Part shown: positions 1-19,831 of the stretch, in pieces
How the letters are laid out: each line of letters opens with the position of its first letter
Position numbering within the stretch: the stretch's first letter is position 1
Source of the DNA: Sciurus carolinensis
Lineage: Eukaryota; Chordata; Mammalia; Rodentia; Sciuridae
DNA: 64,000 nucleotides
Direction: 5' to 3'
Assembly: GCF_902686445.1 (NCBI RefSeq)
Contig: NC_062213.1
Coordinates: 39,568,741 to 39,632,740 of the forward strand
Made by a program: the position numbers and the translations under genes
The notes under the pieces: model-generated
Told to the model about the DNA's origin: nothing
The model's database searches: none
Seen by the model: only the letters and a program-made list of their open reading frames with translations

Positions 1-1293
1 ACCTTCTGATGTTGGATATATTCTGCTCAGAATAATTTTTCCTCATAAAGATTTCATTTCTACAAGTGACCAATTTTTTTTTAATGAACTTAGGAAGAAG
101 AAGCTGTAACAATCACCATCAGTTATTATATTATTAAAACAATTTTTTTAACACAGAGAGGTGAAGATAATTACTTTGATAGAAACTATGAATCCTAGAT
201 ATTTGTAAGAAAAATGGATGTCATAACATCATCTAACTTGTCTAGGCCACCATAATAATTTTGTTCTTCTTCTCCCTTTTGGTAACTGCAGATAAAAGCT
301 CACCTGAAATCTGTCTTCAAAGCTCTGAATAGAACAGTTACAGTCTGAGAAATGATTTCCCTGAACATCCCCTGAGATCATTTGGACAGAAGATTTTGCA
401 CACTTGAATGGACACATAAGTGTAAATTAAATATGTTTACTAATGAATTTACAATCTTTAAAGTGAAAAATACTATTTATCTGACAAGATATTAGTGTTA
501 AAGGCCATTACAATTTTCAAAAGAATGGTGTTGGATTTACAGGAATGTGTGGAAGTGAGACAGGTTACCTCAAAGAGAAGATCAGAAAGATACTCAAAAT
601 TTTGCATCAGATTGTTCAGAGTTCTGAATTCTGATCCATAACCTGTCAATCTTATTACCTACAGAGTTTTAGGCAATTTATTCCGCCCCACTACTATTCC
701 CGCATTCACCTCTTTCTTTACTCATGAAATGAAGATAATGCTGACCTACCTAATAACAAGGTCGGGTAAATTTAATATCATAGTCACAATATTCCAATTA
801 TTTTAAGACTATTTGGATAGGTTTTTGGCATTTGCTAAATTGGTACTTTGTGCCTATAATGTAAATAGAGATGGTGGCAAAATAAGTGCGACAATATCAG
901 TGTTTTTGCTTAACACCATCAGTAATTAGAATAACATTAAGTTAGAGAGTGACCAAGGGAGGATATGGAAAGGCAGAGAGGAAAAGGGAAGGTTCTAGAA
1001 CTAGCTTGCATCTTAGGAAAATCACTTAACTTTTCTGCTCCTCAGTTTTCTCAATCTCAAATGAAATGTAATTCCCTGTGTGGTTCCTAGTGATATCCTC
1101 TTTACTTTTATTTGGTCTCTTTCTGGTAGAACAGTAAAATGTAAGTTCCAAAGGTGTAGAGATCTTGTTTCTGGTGCACCCATGCATCCAGAGCACAGTG
1201 CTCATTAAGCGGCTCCGTAAATGTCCAATTCTAGACATTTCCTAAAGTCCCTTCAGTTCTCATATGTGATTCTTTTGAATAAAAAATATTTAT
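1..1293. other. Unique AT-rich flank, nothing recognised
   Basis: No gene, SINE or LTR is seen. About 1005-1070 faintly resembles a MIR core on the plus strand (splice-like CTCAGTTTTCTC stretch), too weak to annotate separately. Confidence 0.5.
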
Positions 1294-1374
1294 GGACTGG
1301 GGGTATAGCTTAGTGGTAGAGCACTTGCCTAGCATGTGTGAGGCTCTGGGTTCAATCCCCAGCACTGGGGGAAA
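1294..1374 (+). mobile_element. ID SINE
   Basis: tRNA-Ala-derived body with A box (TAGCTTAGTGGTAGAGCA) and B box (GGTTCAATCCC), ending in CCAGCACT and a short tail. Well preserved. Confidence 0.95.
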
Positions 1375-1375
1375 A

Positions 1376-2010
1376 TGTTTATTATAAAAAAATTTCAAGC
1401 ACATAGTAAAATACAGAAATTAATATAATAAATTTCCATACATTCATCATTCAGTTTCATCATCTTAATTTCTATCATTGTTTCAGGTATCTTTTTAAGA
1501 AATAAAACATAAATACAATTGAAAACCCCCTCACTGCTAGTTGCTAATTTCTTCCCTCTTTTTCCTCAAGGATAACTATTATCCAGACTTTGGTGTTTAT
1601 TATTTCCAAGAATATTTTTTATGTTCACTGTGTTTACATAAACTACATGTTATGTTTCAAAGTACATGAATGATAAAGACTTGTCTTTCCACAACTTGCT
1701 TTTTTTTCTACACATTAGGTGCTTAATACATGTAGTATTCATCTGATCATTTAACCAGGATTTATCTTAACCATTTATTATAGGATATTCCATTATGTGA
1801 ATATTCCAGATTTATTTATCCACTGCCCTGTTAGTGGTGATCTATGTTCTTTTGAGTTTTGCTCCATTAAAAACAGTATTTCAGAAAATATTCTTATTTA
1901 TGTTTCTTTAGATGTGCTCAAGTTTCTGTAGTGTACTAACTGGTTTAAAAGGATATGTGTCTTTGATGTCACAATGTCTAATTGACTTGCCTGTATTCTT
2001 ATTGAGATGT
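1376..2010 (-). mobile_element. Ancient L1-like relic (antisense)
   Basis: AT-rich sequence with phrases typical of the antisense 3' portion of old mammalian L1s, for example the TATTCCATTATGTGAATAT and TTTATTTATCCACTGCCCTGTTA stretches. It is heavily decayed with no open frame. Class assignment is from pattern memory only. Confidence 0.45.
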
Positions 2011-3646
2011 GTCAAATTATTTCTTTTTTTTTTCTTTTGGTATGGGCAGGTAATGAAGTGTTAATCAAATGAACAAGATTGTCAATTTTTCTATTTCTCA
2101 CTTTTTCTAAACAGAAAACAGGTAAAATCTTTTTTGGAAGTCAAAAATATATAAATATATAAATCTTTTGTGAAGTCAAAAAGATTATCATAAATAAAGA
2201 GATTTCAGGTGGACCTAGATCAGAACCACATAAAAAACATGGTCATGTCTTGTCATCACATTATAATATTTACAACATAGCACTGTCAATATGTGATGTT
2301 GCAAAAACATAATGCCACATGGTAAATATTGCAGAGGCCTTTTAACAAATCCCTTTGAGAGCCCTGACTCTTTATGACCCAGATCACAAATGAAATAATT
2401 TTTAGAACTGAGAAGCACTGACTTTTTAGCCTAAGATAATGGGAAATGTTAAGTTCTGATTATAATACCAATTGAACTACTGCTTTAATTCTGTCCTTAA
2501 GTAGGCAACATGTGTATTAGTTTTACATCATGATCCAAATGCTAGATCTTGTGCAATTTGTTTAGCCCTTATTTCAGATGACCTGTTTGGAAGGAAGGTT
2601 ATGGGAAAAGTTTCTCACTCTCTGCAATTAAACAGTTACGGGTTCCCTAAAAAATAAAAATAAAAATTTAATAAAGTATATGAGAGTATCTGTCTTATCT
2701 ACTTAATGTAGTTTCTTTTGCTAGATTAATTTTCTCATTTGGATAAAAGATGTAGGGCATGATCAGTCCAGTTTCACTGCAAAGTTTATCTTGGTAAAAA
2801 GACAGGAGCTATTACATTCTATCTTGTCAATGATCCATGGATAATGGGTCACCAGGGGATTTAAGAACTGTATCTTTCAGTACTTGCCAGGGAGGTATAT
2901 CAATGTGCACTGATGTGAACCATAACATGACACACCTTGAAGAATCCTCAAAACCCTTCAGGCACTTTCTCAGCTACCTTCTTGAAGGTAAGGAATAAAG
3001 TTGTCAGTTAAAGATGATGTTTTGTAAATAATTTCAATAACAGAATGATTTTTACTATTTCTCTATGTTAAATTCTAATAATTAATCCTTAGGGTTTTTT
3101 TTTTTTATTTTGCTCCCATTATATTAGAGGCAGTTTTGTTCATACTGATAGGAAAAATATACATTTTGTTTTACTGTTAAGGACAGAAAGAGAAGGAAGT
3201 TGCAAAATAGTATGATCCTGTGTGTGTAAGTACACACATTTGCATATCCACAGCAAGACATCTTGGAAGATACACCAAAAATATTCATAGTTGCTATCTC
3301 TGAGGAATAAAGAATTAGGAGGATTAATGGAGAGGGAAGATAAGAGACATATTTTATACACTTCTATAAAATTTAACTTTTTTTTTTTACAATAAACATG
3401 ATTGTTTTCATCACCTGAAAAACACATTTATTTTTCAGTGTAAAAATAATGCTTTCAATCAACAGTCTTCTGTAGAATCTCTAAAATTCAAAAAGTTTTA
3501 AGAAAACAAATGATATGACAGTTTCAAGTAGAGATCATATTTGTTTTATTGAATTAAACATTTTTATGGGACAGAAGTGATGTGATTTCTGGTTATTTTC
3601 CAGATTTTGTGAAGTCAACAATAATTTTCTAAAAATGTACTTATGT
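2011..3646. other. Unique AT-rich sequence
   Basis: I see no gene, RNA or classifiable repeat here. Open frames are short and isolated. Confidence 0.5.
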
Positions 3647-3729
3647 GGGCTGGGGATGTAACTCTATGATAGAGCACTTGCCTAGCATGAGAAGGCCCTC
3701 AGTTCAATCCCCGGCACTGAAAACAACAA
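3647..3729 (+). mobile_element. ID SINE
   Basis: Body GGGCTGGGGATGTAACTC... with B box GTTCAATCCCC and GGCACTGAAAAC tail. One substitution-rich A box (CTCTATGATAGAGC). Confidence 0.95.
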
Positions 3730-3811
3730 TATCAATAACAGAATTTACTTATGTGTTACTTACTGACAACCATAAGTCTTCCAAGCTAGAGAGGGCATTA
3801 TAAACTGTGTA

Positions 3812-3905
3812 GTATAAATTCTTATTTTATAGATGAGAAACTGAGTCTCAGAGAGGTTAAACGTCTTGTCCATAAACAGTTCCATAGCTTAAATCAAATT
3901 AAATC
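3812..3905 (-). mobile_element. MIR SINE fragment
   Basis: Shows the antisense MIR core (GATGAGAAACTGAGTCTCAGAGAGGTTAAACG). Old and partial. Confidence 0.75.
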
Positions 3906-4504
3906 CATCTTCTGACTTCATGTCCCTGGTTCTATCATAAAATGACCTCCTGCTCTGAAATTTTAGTGTGATGTTAATATTTTAAAAATATAAAAAGCAG
4001 TTCAGATTAGCTCTGATCTTATACCCAGCATATATTCATACCTCAATACATACAACATTATCACAGCAAATTAATATTATTTATATGGAAGCTGATTAAG
4101 AAACCATTTGATAACAATATTTCAATTAACAAGTTGAAAATTATTTTTACCCTTTGATTTTTCTCATTTTAATCAACTATTACATTGTGTTTCCTCTTCT
4201 GCCTCTGAGTTAGTGAATGAACTAAAAGAACAAAGAACTAAGAAATAAAATATCAAAGCCAAAATGTCTATTAATATGAAAAGGAAAAATTGAAATTTGG
4301 AACAGCAACAATAGAGAAGTAGATAGATGGGAGAGACTATGGAAGATCAGCAAGAATCAAAGTGGAGGAAAAGTTGACAACTTCAAGGACAGTGAGTAAA
4401 TAAGTAAAGTGGGTTGAGATTTACTTTATTTTTATTAGGGTAAGCAGGTCGTAAATGGCTGATGGATAAGATAAAGGGAATGATGGTGTCAAAGGCTAAG
4501 GCAG

Positions 4505-4645
4505 AAGTTCTCCCTCTAATACACATAAGAAGTACCTGAAGTGTTTGTTTAAAATAGAATCTTTAGTCTTTATCACCAGAAATTCCAATTCACCCACCGG
4601 ATTAGGTAGGGAAGCCCAGAAATGAGAAGCTTGGGTAATTCTAAG
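4505..4645. mobile_element. Possible MER5-like hAT relic
   Basis: A diverged stretch with CACATAAGAAGTACCTGAAG, AGAAATTCCAATTCAC and a GGGAAGCCCAGAAAT-type segment, resembling MER5/MER20-class Charlie non-autonomous elements. Low certainty. Confidence 0.45.
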
Positions 4646-5445
4646 ATGACACCTTGAGCACCAAGAGGCTAGAATTACTGAAACTCTTAAGGGGAAGAAA
4701 ACACAGTCAGAGAAGAACCAGCGTTCAGAAAGGAAATCAAGGAAGAAAGAAAGGGAAACCAGAAAATAAAGCTGTAACTGAATTAAGGAATGGTTTAGAA
4801 GCCATGTTAGGATTTATGTGGGTCCATGGAGGTAATGAATCAAGATGAAAAAGTAGATATACTGATCAAATTAAGGATTCATTTCGGATTTTTAAAATAA
4901 TATGTATTGCATTTTTCCTCTAAAAAAGTGCACAAGTGCTAGTTGTGGAAAGTTGAAAAATAAGAAAAGGAGAAGGGAAGTGCACCCTCAGTTTGTCCAG
5001 AATGGAATGGCTGCTATTAACACTTGGGCCTATTTTCTGCTAGTTTTTGTTTCTGCTTAGTTTTTGGAAGGTTCTGTTTGTTTTATATTGTTGAGATAAT
5101 TCTGTATATGTCATTAAGTATCCCAATCTAGCATTAGCATCTCCTACGGTTATTAACAGAACTAATTTTTAACATCTGCCTAATATTAACAATAGTCAAT
5201 TCTCCTATCTTTCCTGTTAATACAACTCAAACTTTTTTCAGGTAGTCATTGTTCTCAGGGAAGGCTGACTCCATTTTTGCATATGGAAGGTGATGTTTAT
5301 TTAGTCTTAGCCAATCCTGGTATAATTCATTCCCCTCATCAGTGATTGGCTTGAGAAAAGGCAAAATAGCTTACTTCTGGCTCATAAGATAAAAGGACAA
5401 GTGTAAAGGTTGGGTTTGTGGAGGAGATTCTTAGTTCTGGAAATC

Positions 5446-5481
<36 letters not shown>

Positions 5482-8400
5482 CATGGAATGTGTGTGAGGA
5501 GGAAACAGTGGAGCTGGTGCAGCCATCTTGTGGCCATGAAGGGAGGCTGGCCTGAACACTGAAGATGGGAAAACAGGAAAGTGGGAAGAACTGGGCCTTA
5601 GATGATCTTGTCACTCCCATAAATTTCCAATCCCTAGACCCTACCTTGGGGCTTCTTGTCACATGAGAAGATAAACCCCTGCTTGTTTAAGTCTATTTTA
5701 GGTGAGTTTTCTGTTTCTTACAGTAGACAGCATCGTAACAAATATAGTATTATTATTTACTGAACAATTTTCCACTTGTGTACTACATAGATTATTTAAG
5801 GTATTTCACTATTAGCTTTTGTTTGGGATAGTTTCAAGAAAAGAAGTTACATAGCTTAGTAATAAAGTAATTTTGTGTGTGGGAAAAACAATAGACAATA
5901 AAAAGAAACAGGAATGAACTTGAAATATCTCAGATTATCAAAGCTGAAATCACTTTGAATCTCCACTCCCTTTTTTGCTCATTGGTGTTAGCAGAGGTGA
6001 TTATGAGTGGTAAGCTACATTTAGGAGGAAAAATTGGGAAATACAGTCTCAATGTGACACATTGATAAGGGTAAACACAGATAGTCCTCCAAAATACAAA
6101 AGCCATTCCTGTTTTTTGCAGAGACCTGTTAGGTCTCATCAATATTTTCTCTTTTCTTATAATAATGACATTAAAGTTACTTTTGAAGTAAGAAAGCCAG
6201 TCCATTATGCCAATGCTTTTCTCATACTAAAATTTGCTGCACATTCTACACCATGTTTAATCTAAATTATCTAGTTGGCCATATCAACAACTTTTAATAG
6301 CTAATGTTTCCCAAAGACCTTTCAGAGGTAGGCTGCCCCTCCAGAATCAAAGTTGGGGAAGGGGTATCTGATTTAACATATTAAATGAAGAGGTCCAAAT
6401 GTCTATGCTAACATCTGAAAAGTGAACAGAAGAAATTCTCAGTAACTGTCTCTGATTTCATCACTAGTTATAGTTGGGCCTCTTTGAAATTTGAGATTTT
6501 AGCTTTCTTGATTTTTAATATGTAATATTTAGTTACTCTAGAGTCAAATTTTAGAAAGGCATCCTCCTGTAAAAGAAGATATACCTGTGCAAAATAGCAA
6601 TTTTAATTACAATTATAAAGCACTAGTACTACAATGACCTACATTTCAATATCAGCAACAACACATTCAAGAGCATCTATCACATTCATAATTTTATTAA
6701 TGATTTATTATAATGTGATTCATTTTTAGAAATCTGCTTTAAAGGTTCACACATAAATGATGAGACTACAGTTGCAGCTTATGAGCAATTCTTAACTGTT
6801 GTTCATGAAGTTCTTTAGCACTGCAGTATTGACTCATGATATTTCCTCCTTCTGGTCTCTTGCTAGGAGTATCGATTCTTAAATTGATTTTGGTAGAGGG
6901 TGTAAGGAAAACACAGGCTAAGCTAAAACTCAAATAAGGACTCCTCTGAAACCAAAAAAACCTTAGCAGATCAATTTCCTAAGATATAAGATATAAGATA
7001 TGGTTTTCCCTATTATGTCTCATGAGTTTATCTCACACAAGACTGATTTCCCATATACTTGGACATCCTAAAGAAGAAAATAAAACCTGAAATTCTGAGA
7101 GGAATTCACTGTTCAAAAGTTCAGCTGAGATCATGAAGAATGTGTGGAGGCTACTCAGACAGAAGCGAGATTCTTTCTGAACCTAGATGGATGGTGGATT
7201 TAAGTATCAAAGTTGAAGGGTACTGTTAAATTAAGCCCTTGAGTTATTTTCATGTTGTCCAAGAAGTCAAGATTCCAAAAATGTATCACTAGATGTGGCA
7301 AGGCAGAAACTGATAAATGAGAATCAGTGGAATCTGGCACATGAAAAGTCCATAATATCATGTGTGAAATTAATGAATAAAGAACTAAATTCTAAGTAAA
7401 TTTACCATAACTTTTGAAACAGTATGTGTGTGGGAAAAGGAACTACTTTTTTCACTTTCTGCCCTTCCTCTTTCAATTCTTCATTTTTTCAACTAAAACA
7501 CATGGAGAGGGACCATATTCTGGTCATACCTATCTATGTAGCCCAATGGCTGGGACCTCAAGGATATGCCTGCAACTTGATAGTGAGCAAGGGTCATTCT
7601 GTGATAATTGGACTGAACCCTGTGCAATGGAACTGTGACTCCTATAGTCAGTGGGGGGTGGGTGGGGCTTCAAGACTGCCTAGAAAAAGCCTGCAGGATT
7701 AGGGGGGCTCTAGGGACAGTCAATGTGTAACCCTGCCCTAAAGTAGTCAAATCTTCTGTGCCAAGACAGGCAGGACCTTGAGAGAGTAGGGATAGGGGAG
7801 GTCACTGAGTTAATTCTATACAAACAAAATAAAACAAACGACACATGCCTTCCATGCTCCATCCCTGCCCTTTCTCCTTCGTGAAGGCTTTGACCTCATC
7901 TCGTCCTGGGGAATGCATTTGTGTGTGAATTAGACACACAGACAGGTGAGTAGACATTGTGCTGGAGAGAATTGCTCTCTGGTGAGATGGAGAAGTGACT
8001 TCCATCCAGCTCCCCTGAGAACAGGGTAAGTAGTCAGTCTGGGATGTTTTTTTGAAAACTGCTCCCAAGTTTTATTGAACAAGGCACTGGTGAGAAATTT
8101 TGAATCTAGTCCTCAAAAATCCCTACCTACCCTTCTAAAGTATTATAAGGTACAAACATAGGAAATGTTGCCTGGTATCACCCTAAAGGTGAAACATGCC
8201 ATCTCCACACAAATACATAAATTAAAAAAAAAAAAAAAATCCAAGAATACCTAATTCACCCCACTGTTCAGTGTTAAACAGTTTGTGAGAATCTACTGGG
8301 CCACAGGTTCCTTGGGTGTACCCTCTTTAAATTCAGTCATTTTCCTTCTTCCATTTTTTTTGCACACTAGTATTTATCTCCTTTTCAAGACTTCTACCCA

Positions 8401-9290
8401 AATCCTACACCATACTTCAAAGTTGTTGTTAGTACTAGTGTTGTTTTCTCTAAGAACCTTTCTGGAAAGGTTGAGATGCCTCAGCAAGTGATAACATATT
8501 CACCACAAGCTCTCTACATGGAGTAACCTGCACTTCTGAGATTTTCCCAGGGACAAAAAGCCAACCAGGGATGGAAACCTCCTTAGTGACCCAACTCACT
8601 TTGCTTTGTGAAGAAATCCTAACTTTCTAGCAGAATTGATCTCCACTCTTGGAAAGAGATATTATGTGTAAACATAGCTCAGTAGTTTCTCCTTCCTCCT
8701 CCTCTTCCCTATCTTCTTGAGGCTGTTTCTTCCTGCACTCTTCTGTCTGAGGATTTCAGACTTCTCCCCTGATGGCAGGATAAAGTCTCTGTTTATAGTG
8801 ATAAATCATAGTGTTCAAAGTCTAATGGTAAGAGAAGTTGCCCATCATAAACTTTGACAACAGGTCAAGGACTTGCAGAAAATAAAGTGGTAAGAAGCTC
8901 CCTCTTCTCTTGCTTTATGCTTCTCCCCAACCTGGGCTTTCAAGTAGGGCAGCTGCTGGAGGTCATGTTATTAATAATGATTGATATATTGCTCAAATCT
9001 GAAAGAGTGATACGTAAGGAATTGGAATAAACAAAAGGGAATGAAACCTCAAGGATATCCATTTTAATATTTTTGAAAAACAGAGAAAGCACAATTACCC
9101 AATTTTAAAATGCCACCATAGAATAAGGGAAGGGCTGAAGTTTCAATAAGAGAATTGTGACAAGCCCTAGTTTTAAAACCTAGGAATAAAGAATACCTTT
9201 CCATGTTAAATTTTTTAAAGAGACTGCCCACTCTTCCAGAATCTAGAGGAAAAACAAGTTGAATAGCAGGACACTTTCGCAGGAGTGTTG
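4646..9290. other. 3' flank of OSR2, unique sequence
   Basis: About 4.6 kb with no SINE, LTR or L1 that I can recognise. It contains a T29 run at 5450-5478 and an A-run near 8224. The open frames (all under 95 codons) lack splice or homology support. Confidence 0.55.
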
Positions 9291-9307
9291 AAACAAACAA
9301 GAAAATT

Positions 9308-9313
9308 TTTATT
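9308..9313 (-). promoter_or_regulatory. OSR2: OSR2 polyadenylation signal AATAAA
   Basis: This is the first canonical AATAAA I see on the minus strand after the OSR2 stop, about 365 nt downstream. A GT-rich stretch (TTGTTTGTTTC) follows, as expected for a cleavage-factor site. A more distal site cannot be excluded. Confidence 0.65.
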
Positions 9314-9677
9314 TGAAAATACAGTCTTTAAAGATTTTGGCCTCCATTTTCCAGATCTCGGTGCATCCAACAAGATACAAAAACAAACAAAACAACAAAA
9401 CGAAGACCCACGACATTATGTACAGAGCTCTAAAATGAGCTGTGAATATCTACAAGAAACTAGCGTATGCTCTTTGTGAAAGGGTGTAGTGTGTGGCTTT
9501 CTATAGTTCTCAGTCCTCCCGAAGCACAGTTAACTCCCTGGAGCTGCAGGTGCGGCTGCGGCAAGGGAAGAGCTGGGGTCAGTGAAGGGTTGGGGGTGGG
9601 ACCCTCGGGTGGGAGGCGTGGAGAGGTGTCTGGGGAGGGGAGTAGCGGCGGCGGCACGGGACAGATCCTGGGCTTCT

Positions 9678-16525
<6,848 letters not shown>

Positions 16526-16890
16526 CTCTGGCAGAAAGGTCTGCCTGGGCAGCGCTGCTCAGACCACGTCCAGGCAACAAGGCGCGCAGCTTGGAAAGGT
16601 CATTGGGTCCACGCCGGGCAAACTTCTTCGGTGCAGAGTCCCCGGAGCAGCGGACATGATCTGGAGCACCGTGAGGAGCGAAACCAGAGCTGATCCTTGT
16701 TTTCGTCAGTGTGCGGACCCGGAATATGTAAAGACCGGGAGTACTTGGGGCAGGCGCTCAGCGTTCACCCAGAACCCAGCGCCTCCGCGAGCCTCTCGCC
16801 GCCGACTCCGGGAGAAGTCGGAGTCCGCAGCCTCGCAGGGCCATTACCGTCCAGCAGCGAGCGCGCGGAGCTCCGTCCCCGCCCGCGTCC
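16526..16890 (-). other. OSR2: Probable OSR2 non-coding exon 1
   Basis: A strong minus-strand donor (CCAGAG|GTGAGTG) lies at 16526/16525, downstream of a CpG-rich, GC-box-rich block. The resulting gene length (about 7.5 kb) fits what I recall of mammalian OSR2, which has an untranslated first exon several kb upstream of the coding exons. The 5' end is a guess from promoter elements; no transcript was available. Confidence 0.5.
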
Positions 16891-17040
16891 CTCCCCAGGC
16901 TGCCCGGGGCCGCGAGTCCTGGGCTTTAGTAGCGGCCCCGCCTCCCCTTCGGGCGGGCGTCCCGCCGCCGCGGCTGCCGCCGAGCCGGGCCCACTGCACC
17001 CTGGCTCCGCCTCCGCGCCCGGCGCCCGCTAATGGTCCAC
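16660..17040 (-). promoter_or_regulatory. OSR2: CpG-rich OSR2 promoter block
   Basis: Very GC-rich with dense CpG. On the minus strand it shows GC boxes (GGGGCGGGG-like, near 16875-16885 and 16930-16940; GGCGGAGCC near 17005) and a weak TATA-like CTACTAAAG near 16925. GC content falls sharply beyond 17035. It lies immediately upstream of the exon 1 donor, which supports a promoter role. Confidence 0.55.
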
Positions 17041-18640
17041 TCTGTTTACTTGTGTTTGGATAGCAACTGAGTCTTAAAGGCACAGGTTTGCTTGAGGTTT
17101 CACTGTTATAGAGACAGCCCAAGGTGACTCAATTCAAAACTCACACACAAAGACAACGCCCACCCGCTTCCTTCTTGCTGCCACTTTTCCTCATAGTGTC
17201 AGAAACTGAACTGGTTCTCTGCTTTTCAAAGATTGTGCACCGAAGACTTTTGTAGTTTTACTTGGTGCGCTCGTCGGCTAATTTTCACTTCTTAACACAT
17301 TTAACACAGCCATCCTCCTCAAAGGATTAAGTCAATCAGTTCTACATTATACTCTCCAGTATATATCATCCTTCCTCCCAATTTAAAATGGTTTCGTACA
17401 TACTTTTGGTCGATTATGACTATACGTGTAGAATACTTTCGCCTGCTCTTTTCAAAACGAAGTTTGTTTATAGAGGTGACAATGGCTAATTTCGTAATTA
17501 CTGCAAAGACAAGTAGAACGTTCCAGGAGAAATTTCTTCCAATATCTAAGCTTTAATCAGCTAATGTACATTTTATAAGTAGTTAACCAACTTGGTTAAG
17601 GAGGTGGGCATCTACAACCCACTGGCAAACAATAAAAAAATCATTTGAAATGGGCGAAAACAATCACTTTTTTAAATTAAGAAAATACTATTCTATCTTC
17701 TTAAAACATGTACTATCTTCATCCTCAGCAAAAATTTAGTTCATCGTTCAGTCACCAGGAAAGTAATCAAATTTGAAGTGCAGTGATACATTTTGCAAGT
17801 TCTTCTAAAAGTTCAGTCCTGCGTGAGTGTAAATGTAGAACGCACTTCAGCCACCATGGAATAGGGTGACAGAAGGGAAATGACACACACCCATTTTAAG
17901 CAGCTTCTTTTCAGATGAGATATGCCTGAGCAACACTAAATAAAACGCCCTTCGTCCCAGACGAGTCGCCAGAGGGGATTTGCGTTAGCCCAGGCAAGCC
18001 CGCGCTTTAAGGAGTATAGATCTTCTAAGAGGCTGTATAATTCAAATGATCCTCCAAAAGACAGTTTTGGATGAGCTTCCCCAAAATTCAATGAAAATAA
18101 TCTCAACCGCGAGGGGATGTGGACAAATATAAGCATAAGGCTAAAAACCGCCAAAAGGTTTAAACAGTGACGGAGGTGCCAGGCAGAAGCTGCATTATTT
18201 TATTAAGATAAAACTCTGTTTTATTTATGCCAAGGTGGATTGAATTTTTCGTTCCTTTGGTAAAACATAACTCAGGAATAACAGATCTTTCCCCCATTTC
18301 TTTCCAGTTTTAGATTCTCAAAGATTCAAAAGTGAGCCTGAAATGAAGACCCGAGTGCTTAATATCCTTAAGAGCTTCAAAGTAAATTTGACGAACAACA
18401 TGGAAATAGCGGAATGCCTGGGAGTTCAGGGGGTTTAAAAAACGTTTTCCCTAGAGTTCCATAGGGGTGCTTTCATTTCAGTGCTCAATCCTGAGCCTCA
18501 GCTGCGGGGATGCCTGCGGTCCCCTCTCTCCAACCGCCTCATTCCTTCCGCAGCTTTTCTCAATTTGGGAGATTTGGAAGGAACTTTCTCTTCTTTCAGG
18601 ACCCACCCCCCCACCGCCGCCCCAGGACATACACTCATAG
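17041..18640. other. Upstream unique sequence, no gene or repeat seen
   Basis: Moderately AT-rich, with no recognisable transposon, coding exon or long simple repeat. Position directly upstream of OSR2 makes it a candidate for cis-regulatory DNA, but I cannot name an element. Confidence 0.6.
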
Positions 18641-18644
18641 GGTG

Positions 18645-19745
18645 GTGACCTAAAGAGTGTTCCTAGGCTTCGTTATTTCCTTTTCACCAAAGTGGAGGCA
18701 ACTAACTACCCAGCGGCGGGCTTCACACCTTTCCCGCCCTATGTGTGTGTACGTTGGGCGCGGAACCGCCTGCTTTTCCCGCGAGGTAGAATTTCCAACC
18801 ACCCGTGAGCTGCGACCTGGACATCCCCCACCCCCCCGCCCCATTAATGTATTTACCTTGCCCTCCACGCCTTCGAAGTTCCAAGATGGAATCTGGGCCA
18901 AGCCGGCCCGCACGCTGCGGTCTCTGGAAAAGTAGAAAAGAATAGGCGAGATCCGACTTTGGTGGGAAGCCGCGAGGCCCGGGCAGCGTCTCAGCAGCCT
19001 CCAGGCTTCGCTGCCGCGATGGGCAGGTGCGCACCGGGCGCGGGGAGAGACCCAGAGGCCGATTGCCGCTGGAGGCTGTGCTCCAGTTTCCCCAGGCCAC
19101 CTCCGCGCGCACCCGGGACTGGCCCTGAAGTTTCCAGGTACTCGGACCCTGCAATCCCCACTGCCTGGCCCGCGTTTAGGATGCACGCATTGCTGGGGGC
19201 CCACTTACAAGCAGCTCACCCGCCAGGTTCCCTTGGCAACAGCGCTTGGTGCTGAAAACAGGCCACCCGACCCACGAGAGAGTTGTGGAGTCTGGGTATG
19301 TAGAGAGGAAAATCCCGGAGTCTGCAGGGGCCCAGCTGGGCCCCCAGGTCTGAGTCTCCACGGAGCTGTCCTACTCTCCCTGTGCACTAGGGAGTGGAGC
19401 TGCTGGTTCAGTCTGAAATTTCCGCCGACTTGGTCATCTGCTGTCCTCACGGCTCTGGGCTTTCGACACCAAGGACGCTTCCAGGGAAAAGGCTAACAGA
19501 CTGACAAGGGGAGCGCAAGCAATTGCTGCCCTAATCCCAACAGCAGCAAGTTTACGTCCCCGGAGGCAGCGACCAAAGTCTGGGAAAGAAAACGCGGAGG
19601 AGGTGGAGGAGGAGGAGGCACGCTGCTCAGGCCCCTTCCCCCTCGGCCCACCCAGGAGGCTCTGTGCAGCGAGCAGGTGTCAGACAAACTTCCCTGGAGT
19701 TGACTCCGAGCCTTCTCTCCGAGACGCGCTGCGGACATCCTAAAA
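18645..19745. promoter_or_regulatory. Second CpG-rich block upstream of OSR2
   Basis: GC-rich and CpG-dense, especially 18.70-19.15 kb, about 1.7-2.8 kb upstream of the probable OSR2 exon 1. In human the long STK3 isoform starts roughly this far from OSR2 in the opposite direction, so a plus-strand divergent promoter is possible. I found no coding sequence resembling STK3. Long open frames on both strands reflect base composition. Confidence 0.4.
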
Positions 19746-19756
19746 CCTTTACACTC

Positions 19757-19769
19757 GGGGGGGGGGGGA

Positions 19770-19827
<58 letters not shown>
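19757..19827. repeat. G12 run followed by (AT)27
   Basis: A run of 12 G (19757-19768) is followed five bases later by a pure AT dinucleotide tract at 19774-19827. It lies at the edge of the CpG-rich block. Confidence 0.97.

Positions 19828-19831
<4 letters not shown>

Noticed and set aside
18650..19204. 184-codon minus-strand frame in the second CpG block
   Set aside because: Low-complexity, CpG-driven composition with competing frames on the other strand. No recognised homology, including none to STK3.
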